A stretch of DNA of 64,000 nt from Ignelater luminosus (GCA_011009095.1 VTPC01090570.1:82275-146274), one strand, 5' to 3'. Positions 35,751 to 49,191 are shown, counted from the stretch's first letter. Numbers and translations are program-made. The notes: generated from the letters alone by a model not told the origin.

Positions 35751-36780
35751 CACTTGATGTACGACAAAAGCAAGGAGTAAAACTTGTAAGTCTTCATTTT
35801 TCAAAAAGATCTCAATTTTACGTCATTTTACGGGGGATGTCAAAAGATGATATACACTGTGTCGAAAGTTCGAGGCTCACCATTAGAATTTTGAAAACGA
35901 TAAGAGATAAAAGTGTCTATTAATTGGGGGAAACGTTACCCATTTGTGTTTTTGTTTCTTCAAAATAACCCATGGCTTCTTAAATATGAAAACAAAGATT
36001 TCTATAGTTTTACTCGAAAACGAAACATCTCGTCCTCGCGAGAAAAATGCAAGATCAGATTTTTTTACAAAATTAAATGCAGATTTCAAAATCGAATTGT
36101 TCACGATTCTTTTAGAAAACTGTGTTTGCTCCTCTGCAAATTTCCGCAAATTTATGGAGTGTACATGGTTAATAGTGAGCAACCGTAGAGCAAATTTCAT
36201 CTCAGCAAAGCTTGTTGCTGACGGACAGTCTCAGTGTTGGATTATTGCTGGGCTACTATCGCTTTATATGTTACATTCATATTCAGATTTTTTTACACCC
36301 GACGAACGTTTCTAAAAACGTTTTAAGGATTACAGATAACTTAATGTTTTTTTACTATATGACACTAGATATCTGGAATGAAAAGAATTGTATAATATCG
36401 ATGTTTCTAGTGGCAATTAAGACAATAAACATTACACAACCTGGATGATTCATATAATGTTTACTACGTTAGTGATTCATTTGAAAATTGAAGTAATAAT
36501 ACATTTTGAGATCACATTTCTTGTTGAAGTTCTTTATTTTTATTTTACTTAATGGGAAAACAAAAATTACTAAAAATACTTAAATCGTTTATTTCGAAAG
36601 CGCAACAAATGTGTATGTTACATGTTTTAGTCGTGAACATAAACTTGAAACATTTAGGGGTCTCATTAATGTTTCCACGTGTTTCTTAAACAAAACGGTG
36701 GTACGATAAAAGCGGAAACGTAGTGAAGTTTCTATTTCTGTCGTAATGTACGCGTGACACTTGAATATCCCCAAGTGGTT
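35751..36780. other. No supported gene; probable old repeat
   Basis: Overlapping open frames on both strands at 35883-36450 are long for the region but share no recognisable motif. Three frames being open at once suggests low stop density rather than a gene. Confidence 0.4.
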
Positions 36781-36809
36781 AAACGCTTCTAAAGATCCCT
36801 TAATATATG

Positions 36810-37632
36810 GTTGTTATGCAAATCGCGTGTGTAATGTTACCTGATACCGTATAGTCGTCCATACACCCACACCAATAAACTCTGTCCCACTTGCTGTTGG
36901 TTATTCGCATTGAAGGCATTCAGTGTCGGTTCCTGGTGGTCTTCGGTTCTGTTTCGCGTGGATCGCGTTGTGTTTTTGCATGGCATCAGCTGGTGCGTTT
37001 TCGCGTTCGCTGGTGAAGCTTCGTGCGGATGACGTCTCCAAGGTGCACCTAGTGATGATATAACACCAAGGTCTGTGACGTCAAGACTAGTCCGCCTCGC
37101 GCCTTCCTAGTTGTGGCTGTCCGCATACATTCTCCAGCTTGTCGCAAGTCACCGTCATTAACGCTTAATTATTTCGGGTTTCTCCAAATCTTCGATTATG
37201 TCTGTGTTAACAAAATAATTCGTCGAAACTAACCATCTTATTTATTTATTTATTTACAATTTTAAATAGTGTTTGTTTCCGATGTAAAAACTTTTGGTGT
37301 CAGTGTCAAATCTTCGAGCCATTATCCTTTTAGTATTAATCGGACTTCCTTAAAAGGATTTTCGTAGGTGATGTTCAAGTATCAATTGTGTTTATCATTA
37401 AATGCTTCTCTTATCCGAACATTTCTCTTGTTCAACACGTAACTAAAAACCTTAGAAAGTTGCTAACTCGTTGAGTTGGATTACTTTTACTATTTCTTGC
37501 TATTCTATTATCCCAGTAGCTCGGCAGTAGTGTACGGGTTATGACGTTCTCGTCGTTTGCGTTTGTTGATGTGAAAATTCATAATAAAAATGAAAAGTGA
37601 AATAGTGAACAGTGCCTAAATAATTTTTAACA
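36810..37632 (+). promoter_or_regulatory. Candidate promoter and 5' UTR of exon B
   Basis: 36840-37160 is distinctly GC-richer than its surroundings. It holds a perfect POU octamer ATGCAAAT (36816-36823), a CCAAT word (36872), and an initiator-like TTCAGT with A at 36922. A full CRE palindrome TGACGTCA (37076-37083) lies 40 bases after a near-CRE TGACGTCT (37030-37037). I see no TATA box at -30 and no DPE at the right spacing from 36922, so the start site is uncertain. The region leads straight into the ATG at 37633. The promoter role is inference. Confidence 0.45.
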
Positions 37633-37841
37633 ATGCGAGGGCAGCATTTAGTAGTGAGAGATTCGCCAAGTTCACATATGGTGGTTAGTGATAGAACAGT
37701 GGTGAGAGTGCATCATTCTGTCGTGCAAGAAAGGGTTAGGGTAGTTTGTACTACCAGACACCAACAAACTAGCCGTTTTGTGACCGTATCTGATGCTTGC
37801 AGTAGTTTACCACCCCTCAGAAAACATGTTACTACTATCAG
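37633..37841 (+). CDS. Candidate first coding exon B (69 codons + 2 bases)
   Basis: ATG at 37633 sits in a good insect start context (TTTAACA). The frame MRGQHLVVRDSPSSHMVV... is Val, His, Arg and Ser-rich, with balanced codon use unlike AT-rich noise. It continues to LPPLRKHVTTI and two bases AG at 37841, followed by GTTAGT, a fair donor. After the donor the frame turns AT-rich and ends at 38031, as expected of intron read-through. No domain, signal peptide or membrane segment is recognised. Phase 2 matches exons A and C. It looks like an alternative N-terminus of a larger protein whose body lies downstream. Confidence 0.55.
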
Positions 37842-40800
37842 GTTAGTAGGAACAAATCCACTCAAGGTTACTATTTATCATTTCAACAATTATAAATTTA
37901 CGGTTACTTTTAGTTTGAGAATATTCTTTGTTTTTTCTGTGAAAATCATTAGTTGGAACGAACTTGAAAGTTTGTTAGATATAAACAAACAAAAAATCTG
38001 TTACGTATTTCCCAGCAAATTATTTCCGTAACACCCTCTGCCCCCTTTGGGATAATTTGATTGAAGTTGCTAATAATCATTTTTAAAAATAATAACGGAA
38101 TATTTAAAAAATTTTTTTAGGTTTTATAGGAAAATCCCGTTTTTTATATAAAAAACATTCAAAGCAGAAATTGTTGCTTTGAAACTACACAAAATAAAAT
38201 GTGCAGCTGTGGTTTACGACCACAGAATGCTTGCATATTTTTCATGTTTGAAAAAAACCATAACCTCAAACCTTATTTTCATAATAATACTATACGTTTT
38301 TTAACGCATTCGGTTGTAAAAACGTTTTCGAAAGATTCCATTTTTATTACATATTATTGCAATTTAATTACAAGAATATTATTAATCGAAAAGTGAAGCA
38401 TTTGTTCTTTAGAAGCTTGTAATAGCTTTTGATAGAAAAAACGCAGTAGAAAATGAGTGGCACTGTATATTTAATCTATAAATATACCAGCGGCGGTAAT
38501 TAAGAACTAACTCGTGTTGTGTGTGTTTTTCACTCTGAAATGCACTTCTGTTAGTTATTTTAAAATCTAGAATACATAATATGAAGTTTACGAAATGTTT
38601 TCTTAACCACAATAGATTGAAACACGCATTCCAACTAGATTTTTTAAAAATTATTTTTAGAAGTTTGTTTTCACATCATCTACTAGTATATGCATAGTTT
38701 TGGAAAAAATTGTTTTGCCTGGTCTCGAAATTGTATTGAGTCGAGATAGGTTACTAAAAACAAAGACTCATATGTAGAAATTCTATTTCTATCTTTGTTG
38801 GTTCAAGAAGTAACACTTTGTATTTTATTGTTTGGCCAAAACAGCTCGACTTTCGAAATGCCTATAAAACAATTGAATTTATTTTATACAATACAACCCA
38901 TACTGTATTTACTTCTATTGTTTTTGGTATACATGGATATTTAAATTCGGCCCTCACCTTTTGGTATCTTAGAGAGTATTAAGAGACAAAATTGCGTATT
39001 CTAAAGACATTCATTTTCTAAGTATCTTAGAATCTTTCATTTGTTTATAGACTAAAAATTGACTCTCCATAAAAAAAAGAAAATAAAAAACAAACCTATC
39101 TACACTTTCTGAGATTCCAAAAGTGATGATCGAATCTGAATAACCCTCTCTAGTTAAAAACCTAACGTTCAAATCAAAGGGCAAACTATTTTGGTCAAAT
39201 AATAAATAACTAGATTTATAGTGAGTCGCTTCAAGCTGGTTTTTTTCTACGTTTTCATTGGCTTTGCTTAAATATCTTTATTTCACTTTGCTTCTAGCAT
39301 TATCTGCTTGTAACTTTTTCTGTTTTTGCTTTGTCTTCTTGAAAAGCTAATCACGTTCCGGTCCTAAGAGTCTTTTTACTCGCCTTCGAAATAATAATGA
39401 GTCTATCATGCCACCCTGTGGAACTCTATTTTATTTGTCAATAGTAGTCAGTATCACATTATACCTCATGGCATGAGTTAAATCTAGTTTCACTCTCCCT
39501 TCATACTGATTGGCGATGGTCATCACTTACAAAGCAAGTCTGGTTTCATCCATCCAAATAAGGTATTAGAGCACCTTAGAGCAAGTTTGTACCTGATGAT
39601 ATGGTACTAATGATATCAACAGTGAAGGTCTTCTGTGGATTTTAAACGTCTGAAGTCCTGAAGTTTCCAAATAGTTTATGTCAGAGCAATGTTGATTGCC
39701 AAAGAAAATTTCAGTTTATATACTATTCGAGAATATTCATAATTTTAGAATGTCGAAATTTTTTATTGAGGGTTTCTTATTATTATTAGTTGACACATAC
39801 CAAACATATGATTTGATTAGCAAATATCTCGACCATACAGTGATCGTTTTCCAGAATCTCTTGAAAATCAATAACAAAAAGTCTTAAAATACTTGATTAT
39901 TGGAAATTTGGATCATGACTTTGAGCTGGAGAAATTTCTTTCAAATGCTCTGATCATACGTGGTTTAATTAACCAAAAGATTTAGAAATTTCTAGAAAGG
40001 AAAATCTTTTGAGATTTCGAGCTGCTATATCTCGAGTAACTTTATTGAAACTGGTTTGAATCTGGATCTGAATCTTCCAAAAAATTGAAATGTCACAAGT
40101 TTGACTTTTGCAAAGAATTGCAATTCAGCATTAAAGTGAGCTTTTCTTTGGAAATCAAGACAAAAGATCGTCAAGATTTAATGACTTCTTGATACGAGAA
40201 AATCCTGCATCATCTTGGATTTTTCGCGATCTTAAAAGAAGATTTATTAAAAATCATGTTTCTAGTTAACTTTTACATTGGATTAAAAATTCTATATCTC
40301 GTGCATCCAAAATGTGCAAGATCTAAAAACTTCTGAATGCACTCAGCACAGAACTTATCTGGATAAATCGAACACGATTCCATGTCAAATCTGATTTCAA
40401 AATTGCACATGATATTGGATGAACTAACTTCTCCTCTTCATGACTTTTGGCTTGATCAGAAGTTAGAATGCTTTGGGTTGACAGAATATTGCTCCATTGT
40501 GATATCTCACCATCTCATTTCTATTTGAATTGGAAAATTTGGTACAGAATAATAGTATTCCAGAATTAGCCAAACAGTCTGGTAATAGCTTTTTATTTTT
40601 CAACATCTAGCTGCCTTCAGTTCTATAAATCCAAAGATCTAGAAATATTCAGAAATTTGAAGGTTTTGGTAATGATCATGAGAACTAAAAATATGCGAAA
40701 ACAGTATATAATACTACCAGGGATACGAGCTATTTTGTTTCTTGCATGTAGCAAGTGTTACTTAACTGACTTTAACGAGCGTAGATCCAAGCTTTTTGAA

Positions 40801-41880
40801 TTTTGTTTTTAATAATTTCGGAAGTTTGAAGTTTCTGCATGAAGGACTGTTTAATACATTTTATCATAAAATTTAATACGGACTTGATTAATGTAACTGC
40901 AATAATTAAAATCTAGAAATTTTCATTTAAATATGGCTCGTTGGCTAGTAAAATTTTATGAAAAACATAAACATTTGTAAATAACTCGCTACTAATTAAG
41001 TCACAAGCGAGCCACGTTTCTGTTACAACAATTATATCAGATTCATCCTCACTTCACCGATAAAAGAGTTTAGTATAATAAAAATAATAAGCATTTTTAT
41101 TCCTTGCATCTCTTCTACTACCTTCTGTGTTGTTATTTCTTCATCAGCTTATTTTAATTCATCTTGAAGATCAGATGAATATTATGTACTAGAGAAAAAA
41201 AAGTAAAAATTGAAAAGTTCCAAAGAAAGTAACATCAAATTCATGTTTCAATAATAATATTCTTACACACATTCATTTTGTATTTATGTAACCCATTCTT
41301 TTAATAATAAATAAAATAATAAGTTCATGTGAGATTGTTAAATAATGCAAGTAACAATAAAAGATTCTCAGGTAATATAATAGAGGAAACTTGCTGGAAG
41401 TTCAGAAATAATGAAAATCCTAAGAATTTCTTCTATATTATGAAATAAATTTTATGGTGACATTATTAGGATAGAAAAATGCCCTACGCGGATGAGTTTT
41501 TTTTTTGTCCTTAATCTTCATTATCTCAATAAAGGCTTAATAATAACTCAGGGTCGTTGATATGCCACACGACCTTTAGAAGAAGCTTTTATTAAATTAC
41601 AGGTCCTTATTGATCGCAATTTTCGTGTTACATAAAATAAATAACGTTTACTACACGTGCCTCATACAGTTGAATGGTTATCTTCGATTGTTTCAGATTT
41701 AAAGCTTGAAATTTAAACGTGTGTTACGGTTTAAAAAAATAAGTGTTGCGTTACAACAACAAACATTATTACACGAATTATGGATGGAAAACACCTGTAG
41801 TACATATTTGATAGTTGTTTAAAAATTTTTTTTGATAAACAAACACGTTTGAGTTTAATAATAAGCTATTTGCTTTGTAG
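37842..41880. other. Probable intron, no exon seen
   Basis: AT-rich, with many short frames. One minus frame near 39427-39389 reads RVPQGGMIDSLLF, faintly like a LINE RT motif B, but the sequence around it does not support an RT. No splice-bordered coding exon stands out. Confidence 0.45.
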
Positions 41881-41914
41881 TCAGTATTGTCGACGACCTC
41901 TTGATGCGCGGTTA
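41881..41914 (+). promoter_or_regulatory. Initiator plus DPE core promoter
   Basis: TCAGT at 41881-41885 (A at 41883 as +1) is followed by GGTTA at exactly +28 to +32 (41910-41914). This fits the Drosophila downstream promoter element RGWYV at the required spacing. There is no TATA box. It lies about 410 bases upstream of the ATG of exon C, and the sequence between is GC-richer than the flanks. The motif match is direct; use as a promoter is inference. Confidence 0.5.
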
Positions 41915-42294
41915 ATTATCCTTGATTACAAACGTAGTTTGTCGATTTACTCGTGTCCTTCGTGGGGGTGCAATTGATTAATCTTGTGTATTAGAACCAA
42001 AGTGGATTAATTTTGCGAACCTTCAGTTTCGTTCGGTTTTCTGTGAAGACTATTTCGTTTTAATAGTGACCGACCAGTTTTAAGTAGGAATTGTCCAGTT
42101 AATTAACTTACTCCAATATCCACTGCCCTAGAAAAGAACGTGTTATCAGGTGGCCGTGTTTTGCTGCCTTTAAACTGTTTTCCTTGCAGTACCATCGGTG
42201 AAATGTGTTAAATGTTTAAGTGTTGTATGTAGTACCGTTGATGTATGTTATACGTGTATTTTACACATTAACATCTCACCTACTTTAACACAGC

Positions 42295-42341
42295 ATGACT
42301 TGGTTTCTTTTCTGCTGTCTTTGTCCAAAAAAACAATATAG
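42295..42341 (+). CDS. Candidate first coding exon C (MTWFLFCCLCPKKQYR)
   Basis: ATG at 42295 opens MTWFLFCCLCPKKQY and two bases AG, followed by GTAATG at 42342 (acceptable donor, weak at +5). The hydrophobic, three-cysteine start followed by KK resembles N-termini that are palmitoylated and held at membranes. That is inference from composition only. The exon may begin at the Inr/DPE promoter (41883). Alternatively it begins at a good acceptor, TTTTCCTTGCAG, ending at 42189, which would make 42190-42341 a second exon. Junction phase is 2, as in exons A and B. Confidence 0.45.
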
Positions 42342-44830
42342 GTAATGCGTTATTTCCTGCAAATTAAAGTGAAAATGCTTCTAATAATATGCAAGCTAAT
42401 GCGAAACGAATTTGTACTTCTTTTTGTCCTCACTCGGATATTTTTCTTTGGAGGACTATTTATTATTAATTTAACAGTTTATTCCAATTTCGCATTTGAT
42501 TTTTTTTTGTTTTTGTTATGAAAAACTCGAGTTTCCGGTTTACACAACAGGAAATGCAAACGCCTCTGTTTATTATCGCTACTTCCATAACAAACAATAT
42601 CCCTGCAACATAAAATTCCTAAGAGAAAAGAATGGAAGTTTTTAAATACGCATATCTTGACTTATGGCACACCTTATTATTGCTGTAGGTGAGGCTTGCA
42701 CTGAAATATTTATTTTCTGCACAGAAAATGAGAATCCATTGGAAAATTAATGATAATTGCATAAGTTCCGTTATATTCCAACATTTTAATGGAAACGATG
42801 TTTCTTTTGCTTGCATTCAAAGAACATGTTTTATCAATTTAGTTAGTTGCTAACGATGGTGAACATCGGTTTGTTTCCATATTTTATATGGTGTGAAGAT
42901 CTGAAACTTAAGAAAGTAATTGTTACATGTGTGCTAATTTAAAAGCGTACGCATGGAAATTTTCATTGAAAAGAATTACTAATGTGTAACATGTAATTAA
43001 ATTTACTTTTGAATGTGTTCTACATAAATTTTTTGCTTTAAACAAAAACGTATTTGAATTTTCCAAGTACATACTTTACTGTTTTCTATTCATATTATAA
43101 TACGCATGCGAGTATTAATAGAATAATTATTGTGGTTATCAGAGTATACAAAATACTGAGTTTCTACAAGCATCAAGCTTGAATGGCTTTTAAAAACTAT
43201 TTTGATTATTAAAATTATTTACAATACTTAACGGGTATTTTAAAAAAGGAGATCGAACGCCACAGATGCATGAAACACATTAAAGTAGGTAATTTCGTTT
43301 ACGGGAAATTATTGATTTGCTTGTTTTGTTTTAAAATCTTTTTCTTTAAAAGGTGAAAGGATTTTGTTTAATCTGCATTGTGCATTCTGTTGCACGATAG
43401 TTTTGGATTTTCGAAAGTTGGTTACCTTGCTGTTTTGATTTTACGTGAATGTTACTATCATAGCGAATTTTAAGAAGTTTAAATTTACACAGATTAGACA
43501 CTAAAAATGTCACGGTTCTATTATTCGTTTTTTACGGAACGTTTCTGAAATCATTTTTTGGTTTTATTATTTTTCTTATTAATTGGAAAGTCAAAAAGAT
43601 TTTGTAATTTTAGAAATTTCAGGTATGATGAAATAACGGGTCATATTATTTTTTAAATCGAGTAAGCATACATCTTTTGTTTTTGTTTAACCGTTACGGT
43701 TTACAGATCTAGTTTATAGTCCTTAATAACTCGGAAATATAATTGTCAGACTACATTTAATAATTTACTATGCACTTTAGCACAAATGCTACCTACATAA
43801 TTTGTAGCGACCCTTACAATATCGTTTTGTGTTGCTAATAGGGCAACTTTACAGTTTGATCAAACTTTCTAATTTAACTTTCCAAATATCATTACAATCA
43901 TGTACTGAATGCAGATTTATTAAAATTCAACTGCAAAAGGGAATTAGATTCTCCTTTTTTTGTTAAATACTGCAATTAACTCATTGAGGATGTTAATATA
44001 CAGGCCGGCCATTTTAAATAGTTCATTAAAATATCTCGATTATCTTTGATTCTTCAAAGAATGTACTTTAACTTTAGTTTTTAGTGATAGAAAACAAAAG
44101 AGATTGATTGCAAAATGGAGGAGAAAGAGCCATCATGTTTTGTCATGCTGATATGAAATGTTAAATTTGTGTGAAACAAACGTTAAAATTTCTCATTGTG
44201 CCCAATATAACAATTTCCTTTTGGAAAGTCGAAAACTTTTTTGGAAATATAGTTAATCTGCCTTTTTAGCAATTCATCTTAATTTACGATATTTAATTAT
44301 TAAATGATCACTACCAAATTGCTCAAAATGGCAACCAAGACTTCTAGAAAGAATCTCCAAGTCTGTAATTAGCCCTCAGTTCTAGTGTGATAAAACTTCT
44401 GTGAGGTGTTGCTCACTCATTCATCGTACAGAAAAAGTTATCTTATTTTAACTTGCCGTGGACAGTCAGATCCTAGCCGTGAATTTTTTTTCTAACCTGG
44501 CTACAAGTAAACAATATCCAGTAAAATCTCGATGATTATCGAAATAATATATCAGCCACGTTGGAAGTCTTATATGGAACAAATTCATCACATGTTGATC
44601 AAATCGAGTACCTTAATCGGCTGAATAATAGCCCTTTAGTCAATCCGACCAAACCAGAAAGGACGTTAGCCAGATCTTCTAAGAAAAGTTCTAGATTTAC
44701 TCTATTTATAAAGTATTTCCGAGTTTCATTATCATATCTCTAATAGTTTCCGAAAAAAAATCGACTGTAGAACGATAAATGAGACATCCTGTATACGTCA
44801 ACCTTGTATATTTTTAGATTCTAGATTACT
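42342..44830. other. Probable intron, AT-rich
   Basis: No exon candidate. The stretch near 44325-44345 matches 6525-6545 in inverted orientation, so dispersed repeat is present. Confidence 0.45.
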
Positions 44831-44832
44831 AA

Positions 44833-44910
44833 GCTATTTCTATCACTCCCAGAATTCTAGCTGGCGTTCCACAAGGTTCAATTTTTGGACCGCTTCCTTT
44901 TAGTTTAGGT
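44833..44910 (+). pseudogene. LINE reverse transcriptase scrap (motif B)
   Basis: One frame reads ITPRILAGVPQGSIFGPLPF, the PR.I.AGVPQGS.LGP.LF motif B region of Jockey-like reverse transcriptases. The frame breaks soon after, and upstream stops prevent extension. No FADD motif follows within reach. It is a short, old fragment in an AT-rich probable intron. Confidence 0.65.
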
Positions 44911-44914
44911 ATGA

Positions 44915-47900
44915 GTAGGATATCGATACTCGGAGTTAGAAAATTATTCTGTTTTAATTACATACAGAAATAATCTAAAATTATGACCATCATGTTAAAT
45001 CCTTGTTTAACAATCACTTTATCAAAATTCATCATTTTATTGAATTGAAACGTAAAAAGACAGAAAACGGAAACCAAAGAGGTTTTTATTATGTAATAAA
45101 AGATCTTGTTTTTCCTCTGCATTGTTATCATTTCGGTGCGTCCAATCATTGAAATATTGTGGAACTCCATATCTCAGCAATATGAAAAATGCCTTTCTGA
45201 AAATAGAACCAGAAATATTTACGAGAGTTGAACTGCTTAAAATTCTGAGAAACTTGGATTTTTAATACTTAAAGTTTCTCGATTGGATGTATTCGGGATT
45301 CTAAGAAAATTTGAGAATCGATCGATAAATTAACAATCTGTAATAACAATTTTTTAGAAAATAGCTGAGACACTTATAGTAATTCTAAATAATTCATAAT
45401 TTTTTGGCCATATTGGGCAAAGTGATGATGTCATTACAACCTATCGCGTCTGGACGGTTTTTTTTCTCGTTCGTAAATACTATATGAACAGTGACGTCAT
45501 AAATATAATATCCGGTGAAACTGAAATAGCTTTCGAAAATACCTCCAAATATGTCTGAGGATGATGCTTTTTACCTCGGACTGTTATTCGCAATGCAAGT
45601 TAACCGTTACGCCTCTGGTGTCAAAAGTGCTGAACTAAATCGAGATGTTTGGGTTTTTAAGCGTTTTTACTGCGTATTTTAATCTTCAAGGTGAATTAAG
45701 TGAATATTACTCATTAATTCTTTGTGTTTTGGTGCAGCTTGAGTGCATTTTATTTTAAAAGGTATCATGAGTTCAAGAACAGCTTCTAACCTAACTTGCC
45801 TCATTCTAGACTGCCTAAATGTTCTTGGAGATTCTCTTAATCCAATCAAAATTACATTGCTGGCATTTAAAATTTGAATTTAATTTAAGTCACACTTAAA
45901 TAAATATTTTGAAAAGGCTAAACAACACTCACTTTTTTAATATCTGGAATGGAATCGCACAGATACCTATTGATATGACGTAATTTTTGATAATATTAAA
46001 TTTTAAGTTGTCATAAGTTATAAATAACAAAAATGTTTATGTTTAGGTCATTTAGATACTGCTTCAAAGTACATTCAAATTAGTTTTTTTTATTCCTGAC
46101 TTCTACCTTGCAAACCTGGGAAACTCGAGGAATTTTTAAATGGAAAACTATTGAGTACCCTGTGGAAAATGTTTTTAAGAAATGGTAATGTCTCTCTTTT
46201 TTTTGTTTCTTTTAAAAAAAAGTAATGGTGTAAGAAGTGAAAACAATATCTTTTGAAGTTCGTGCTATTTTATAACTCCCCAATGTAACACTTTCACTGT
46301 AACGTGTACAAATACAGCAAATGATTTGAGGTTAGTAAAACAATCCGTATTCCTAATTACCCCGTGTTTCGAATTACCCTCTCCTATTCTACTCTATGTA
46401 TAACAAAATTCTCTAGAGTCTATTATTGTTACAATCTCATTCCACAGCAATATATGTATAATACTCAAAATATATATTCATCAGCCATAGGATTTTTTTG
46501 TTTATTAATTAATGAAAATTGTTAATTATATTGTTGCTCTATTGTGATACTTTCCTGAAAAGGGCTAACTATACAGTAAATCTTTCTGTAATCTCGTAAT
46601 TACTAAAACGAATGTATGTTACTGTTGAATATTTCTATTTTCGTGTTACATATGCAAGATTAAAAGTGCTTTTAACTAAATTAATTGATTCTATTTGCAA
46701 CTCCATTACCGCAACACTTTTTAATTCATTAATGTAAAATATCCTATGTTTTCATACAATCTGTGTTTGTTTTGAATGAATTCGCCATATGGAAGATTTA
46801 TTCCGTTTTCATTTTATTAACCGCATTATTGAACAGGAAGCAAATGTAGAAACTTCATCGAAATTAGGCAAACTTAATTCTTTTCTCATATGTTCGTCTT
46901 ATTTTTTAGTTTTTATTATAATTTTTAATATAAGAATTTCCGCATATGTGAAAAAAGTAGCACTTTAATAAATCAAAAAGTTTTATTTTCGGGTCGCCAA
47001 AAAGTTGAATATAACCTAAATGCAAATTTATTAATTGCAGTGCATTAATATTGAAACTTATTATTTGTATATTTTTTAAATATTTTAGAATTAATCGATA
47101 AATTTGGATGTGTTTTCATCAGATTTCTAATGGTTTTAATGTTGAGAATTTTAAATTATCGTTCATATATGGCTATAAATAGTAACTAATTTGCAAAAGA
47201 GAAATTCTTTATAGCAAGACAAGTGTTTAGAGGCTTAAGCTTTACTTTCATTTGTTTTGAATTAACCCAATATTATTATATTGAATAACGTACTGTGACT
47301 AACTCTATAGTTTGCATGATGAAAACAAGAATTTCGGATTTCAACAATGATCGTTTATTATTGCCGGTAAAAGCGGCGGCTTACATATTAATTAAAGGCA
47401 ATATCGAGTATTAATTAGTTTAATGGTGGTAACCTTCCAGGGGGAAATCTGTTTTAATCTCGTCGATTAAACTTGCTAAAACGGTAGTTCCCGTATATGC
47501 AAAATTAGGTGGGCCGCGTTGTGATATACTACATCGAAAATGTATCTTCTCTGCATTTGCTAAAAATAATTTTACTAGGACGAGGAAAGTCAGTGAACTT
47601 ATAAACGTGAAATTTTACAGACACTAAACAGTTTTATACTTGGTTAAACGCCAAACAAAAAGTACACAAAAAAGTAGATGAAAGTTCGATATTCTTTTTT
47701 AATACGATTTTAATTGTATAGAGAGGGACTTATTAATTTCTTTTGATCAATTTTAAATGAAGTTTATATTGTAATATCAAGCTCTTTCGAGAGAGAATTT
47801 TTAAATTAAAAAGTTGATAAAAATAATGTTACTGTGATAACCAACCAGTAGATCACGTAGGCACTTTATAAAATTACCAAATCGGTACTGAACTACAGTT

Positions 47901-49160
47901 TTAATTAATTATCATCACATCAGACAATCTGTAAAATTATTATTAATGCTATTCCAACTGCCTCTTGTGACATGTAACTTTAAACGATAGAATTAATTAC
48001 TTTGTTGGGTGAATCACATGACGTCATAATGTCGAAAAAATGAATATTACAAACCACCTTGTTAGTGGATTGTATTTACATAAAGTTCAAAAAACCTTGC
48101 GTTATTTAAACCTCCTACCTTTTATTTAACCTTAACAAATGTTTAACATAAATAGTAAATAGTCTTCTTGAGATTTATCGTCTAAGAAAGTTTCATTTAC
48201 GAAGATTTATTTCTTAGTAGTATTAGGCTTCGATCGATATTGCTAATTGGAATTAAAATGATCCTATTTAATAGTTTGAGAAAAAGAATACTAATAATTA
48301 AAAAAGAATAATAATTTATTGAAATTATTTTAGTTTGATTATGAAGAAATCGCAATTTTTGGAAAGTTTAAAGTTAAAAACTCCAGATTTTCATTTTTTT
48401 GAACCTTTTATACCGCTGATGCATTTTAATTTTTCTCGACTGATATTTTAGAGCCCCATTTTATTGAAATCTTACACAGATACACAATTTCTGAAATTCT
48501 GTATTTCCCAGGAAAACTTCTTCACAACCAATTTAGATCGAGCATGGAAACCATAACAATAATTTGGGATTTTAAGTATACATTCTTTCCAATTGTTGAG
48601 GAGTTTTTGCCTTCTTCTCGAAAGAGTTTACTGATTCGTACACACGTAAAAACTTCCAGAAATATCTATAAGCTCAGATGTTGATTACTATATTGACTAC
48701 AGTAGTATAATTTTAAAATGTTTGGGCAATCAATTCTTTCAAATTTTAAAACCAAACAAAAAATGTAAATGAGTTTCGATATTTTTGGGCATGTCGTTAC
48801 TTTTTTATTACGCTTTAAATTCAAAGCCAGCACACGATGATAATCAAAAAATTTAAATTTCGCTTTTAATCTTTTTGGTGGCTGTAGTTAAAACATTTTA
48901 AACAGGAAATAATTTATTTATTGAAACGTGGGTGGTACAGTTAATTACTAAAAGTTTGCCGAAAACAATACCATATTTGTTTTGACAAAAGAAGACGTCA
49001 TTAAGATGATTTTACGCACGGCCAAATTACAAGTTGTATTGGAAGATGCTTAAGCTTTAAATTACACATTTTATGTATAATTTTAAAAATGAAGACGCCA
49101 ACGCGAGTGCAAACATTTCTAAGAAATTCCGTACCTGTATTACATCCTGGGTATTTCCAC
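44915..49160. other. Probable intron, AT-rich
   Basis: No gene or element ends recognised. A GC-richer block at 47425-47520 has no open frame of note and could be conserved non-coding sequence. Confidence 0.45.
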
Positions 49161-49191
49161 ATTTTCTTTGTTTCTTACCTTCTAGGTATGA
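49160..49191 (+). promoter_or_regulatory. Weaker ratchet-like splice site
   Basis: A long pyrimidine tract (TTTTCTTTGTTTCTTACCTT) ends in CTAG at 49185, directly followed by GTATGA. Back-to-back 3' and 5' splice sites are the form of a recursive-splicing point. GTATGA is a weaker donor than GTAAGT, so this is a secondary candidate. Confidence 0.25.

Noticed and set aside
35883..36315. Three long overlapping frames on both strands
   Set aside because: Simultaneous openness points to low stop density. No family motif.
39389..39427. RVPQGGMIDSLLF on minus, like LINE RT motif B
   Set aside because: The first Gly and the SxLxP part are not conserved, and the flanking frames show no other RT motif.
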